Below are positions 20,736-22,608 of a stretch of DNA of 22,608 nucleotides, piece by piece; within the stretch, counting starts at the first letter, position 1, and each line of letters begins with the position of its first letter. Below the pieces are notes generated by a model. It had not been told where the DNA came from and ran no database searches. It saw only the letters and a list, made by a program, of their open reading frames with translations. The stretch comes from Candidatus Hodarchaeota archaeon. Its GTDB lineage: Archaea; Asgardarchaeota; Heimdallarchaeia; Hodarchaeales; YT1-039. The translations under genes and the position numbers were made by a program. Where the stretch lies: contig JAEOTF010000215.1 of NCBI GenBank assembly GCA_016840025.1, forward strand, positions 1-22,608, given 5' to 3'.

Positions 20736-22253
20736 ATGTCTCGTATCATTTCTCTCTTAGATATGCAAATTGCCGATGTCAATTCTGAAAATCTGGGAAT
20801 ACCTAGAATAAGATTAATGGAGAATGCTGGTGCAGGACTAGCTCAATTAGCTGAAAAAATCATAAACGAGCAAAAATTAGCAAAAGTAATTGTAGCAGCA
20901 GGAATTGGTGGCAACGGTGGAGATGGGTTGGTCGCGGCGCGACACCTAGCTGGCCGCATAGAGGTACATGTAATTCTGCTGGGAAATTCTAAGAGACTTA
21001 GGGGCCCTACAAAAACCAATTGGGACGCTATAAAGAATCTTTCATTCAGTGTTAAACTTACAGAAGCCCAAACATCTCATAAAATCCCTCCTGTAGAAGA
21101 ATGGAAGAACGCCGTAATTATTGATGCCTTACTTGGGACAGGAGTGAAAGGAAATCTGAGAGAACCTGTTGCAACCTGTGTGAAATATATCAACCAAGTC
21201 CATGAAGAAGGAACTATAGTAATCTCAGCAGACGTTCCTTCGGGGATTGATCCTTCTACGGGTGAGACAGCTGATTTATTTATTATCCCCGATCATACAG
21301 TCTGTTTTCACGCCATAAAACCTGCGCTTGAAAATTTTCAGTACGGGCAAACCATTGTTCATAATATTGGGATTCCTCCAGAAGCAGAATTTGTAGCAGG
21401 ACCTGGCGATCTCATCCCTGTCAAACAACGTGATAGATGGGCTCGAAAAGGCGATTATGGACGCATATTAATTATCGGTGGAAGTAAACATTATTCAGGC
21501 GCACCTTCTTTGGCAGCTATGGGTGCACAAGCTGTGGGGATAGACCTCGTAACAATTCTAACCTCCAGCTCTGTTGCAACGAGTATCCGTAGTTATTCAC
21601 CCAATTTTATTGTAAGAGAATATGAAAGTGATTTCTTTGATACTAACGCAATTCAAAAGGCTGTTGATCTAGTACAGAAAGTAGATGCAGTTTTGGTTGG
21701 ACCCGGGATAGGCATTGAATCCGACACACTGATAGCAATAGAACAATTAATTGGTGAACTTAACCAACGAAATATTCCTGTTATTGTAGACGCTGATGCT
21801 CTAAAAATATCTCCTCATGTCCTATTACGCACCTCGATCATAACACCACATGCAAAAGAATTTGAACGAATTACAGGGAAAGAACTTCCCACAGGAGATA
21901 AAAGTTTTCCATTGCGTCTTCAAGCAGTAGTAGACGCTTCTAAAAGTGGAACAACAGTGTTTCTGGTGAAAGGTGCATGGGATGTGATTTGTTCCCCTTC
22001 AAGATGGAAGATCAATAAAACAGGAGTCCCAGAAATGAGTGTAGGCGGAACAGGGGATGTGCTTGCGGGAGTAACTGCTTCATTCTTAGCTCTAGCAAAA
22101 GACCCCTTTAGAGCAGCTGTAGTAGGGGCATACATCAATGGTCGCGCAGGTGAACTAACTGCCAAAAAACATTACTCATTGACTGCTAGTATGATGGTTT
22201 CATCTCTCTCCCCTGCTATTCAAGAAGGACGAAACTTCATTCAAGGAAATTAG
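20736..22253 (+). CDS. nnr: Bifunctional NAD(P)H-hydrate epimerase / ADP-dependent dehydratase
   Basis: This enzyme repairs damaged NADH/NADPH hydrates. The N-terminal YjeF_N epimerase domain (about 1-225) interconverts R and S hydrates: RLMENAGAG, GGNGGDG at 58-64, VIIDALLGTGVKG, ISADVPSGIDPSTG and KPALENFQYG. The C-terminal ribokinase-like dehydratase domain (about 230-500) uses ADP (or ATP) to restore NAD(P)H: KGDYGRILIIGGSKHYSGAP, AVLVGPGIG, PVIVDADAL, IITPHAKEFERI, FLVKGAWD and GGTGDVLAG at about 436-444. At 505 residues it is the usual length for the fused form, and all signature loops are intact. ATG 20736 is well placed after a TATA box. It is a housekeeping gene and stands alone here. 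Confidence 0.95.
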   Translation: MSRIISLLDMQIADVNSENLGIPRIRLMENAGAGLAQLAEKIINEQKLAKVIVAAGIGGNGGDGLVAARHLAGRIEVHVILLGNSKRLRGPTKTNWDAIKNLSFSVKLTEAQTSHKIPPVEEWKNAVIIDALLGTGVKGNLREPVATCVKYINQVHEEGTIVISADVPSGIDPSTGETADLFIIPDHTVCFHAIKPALENFQYGQTIVHNIGIPPEAEFVAGPGDLIPVKQRDRWARKGDYGRILIIGGSKHYSGAPSLAAMGAQAVGIDLVTILTSSSVATSIRSYSPNFIVREYESDFFDTNAIQKAVDLVQKVDAVLVGPGIGIESDTLIAIEQLIGELNQRNIPVIVDADALKISPHVLLRTSIITPHAKEFERITGKELPTGDKSFPLRLQAVVDASKSGTTVFLVKGAWDVICSPSRWKINKTGVPEMSVGGTGDVLAGVTASFLALAKDPFRAAVVGAYINGRAGELTAKKHYSLTASMMVSSLSPAIQEGRNFIQGN

Positions 22254-22608
22254 TTTCTACCAGATTTTGGACCAATTAACATAGTTCGGAGTGCTACCCT
22301 TGTCAAACATCTTCTGCACTTGGACGCTGATTCCGAGTTACTTAACTATTCGATAATTACAGTTACCGTAAGCACAGCTATTACGCTGGTTATAAGAACC
22401 GAAACTTCAAACCCTGACAAACTTGGACATGTATAAAACCATGGCCCAACCTTCTCACGATTAGTGGAAACCCGTCTCGGGGGGCTGCCCCACACGCATT
22501 TAGCACATGGGGCTGACAGATGTTGCCATCTGGCGAATCTCATTGCAGATAGGTGCTTTGGCATTAACCAAATGGTAATTGGCGGGCATTTAAGCCTCAA
22601 GCCTAACG
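22254..22608. other. Unresolved GC-rich region at the window edge
   Basis: After the nnr stop, about 180 bp look ordinary. TGTATAAAACC (22432-22442) then resembles a TATA box, and the stretch 22455-22608 is clearly GC-richer than the rest. It has hairpin-forming pieces such as CAGATG-TTGC-CATCTG and GGGGGGCTGCCCC. It could be a structured RNA starting near 22460. On the minus strand a frame reads CAKCVWGSPPRRVSTNREK then GPWFYTCPS, which resembles a GRF-type zinc-finger segment, so coding relic is the alternative. I recognise no known RNA family. Confidence 0.3.

Noticed and set aside
22346..22600. 84-codon minus-strand frame as a real gene
   Set aside because: Only one short segment resembles a zinc finger; the rest has odd composition, so it is kept only as an alternative for the GC-rich region.
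1..22608. CRISPR array or cas genes
   Set aside because: No regularly spaced repeat series with unique spacers was seen; the only RNA-guided nuclease genes are iscB and the tnpB relic.

Overview
The window looks like a piece of an Asgard-type archaeal genome. It is AT-rich, and its promoters have the archaeal TATA-box layout with short leaders. It carries two tandem tRNA-Gln genes, one with an apparent intron. It also holds a decayed Ras/Arf-like small GTPase whose DLAGQPRYQDVRKLYY switch II is of the kind found in Asgard archaea, winged-helix regulators, a NYN ribonuclease with C2H2 zinc fingers, and surface proteins with C-terminal membrane anchors. The lineage is an inference from these features; no rRNA marker is visible.

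Layout, left to right. (1) 1-3353: the tail of an unknown gene, then a three-gene metal-type ABC importer (binding protein, ATPase, permease). (2) 3417-4454: a four-zinc-ribbon protein and a small membrane protein with a likely OB-like middle domain. (3) 4459-7303: a wrecked locus. A membrane-bound metal-dependent hydrolase gene (YdjM/DUF457 type) is cut after about 17 codons. An IscB element follows (iscB on the minus strand with its omega-RNA region), then a decayed small GTPase that runs in frame into the 3' half of the hydrolase. (4) 7320-10493: a possible longin-like protein, a GNAT acetyltransferase, the NYN/C2H2 ribonuclease and two small ORFs upstream of it. (5) 10766-14921: a small membrane peptide with its own TATA box, an MFS exporter divergent from a winged-helix regulator across three copies of a 24-bp palindrome, then a winged-helix protein fused to a C39/BtrH-like domain. 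(6) 15073-19770: an unknown small protein, an anchored secreted protein, a TnpB relic and a DUF3160 secreted protein. (7) 19846-20039: tRNA-Gln(CUG), with an apparent D-loop intron, and tRNA-Gln(UUG). (8) 20056-20735: decayed coding sequence. (9) 20736-22253: bifunctional NAD(P)H-hydrate repair enzyme. (10) 22254-22608: an unresolved GC-rich stretch.

The most notable items are the catalytically complete IscB with its structured upstream RNA, sitting inside a broken gene; the D-loop intron in tRNA-Gln(CUG); the NYN nuclease-C2H2 fusion; the exporter/regulator operator array; and the GTPase relic fused in frame to a hydrolase tail. All identifications are by reading motifs; no database or folding program was run.
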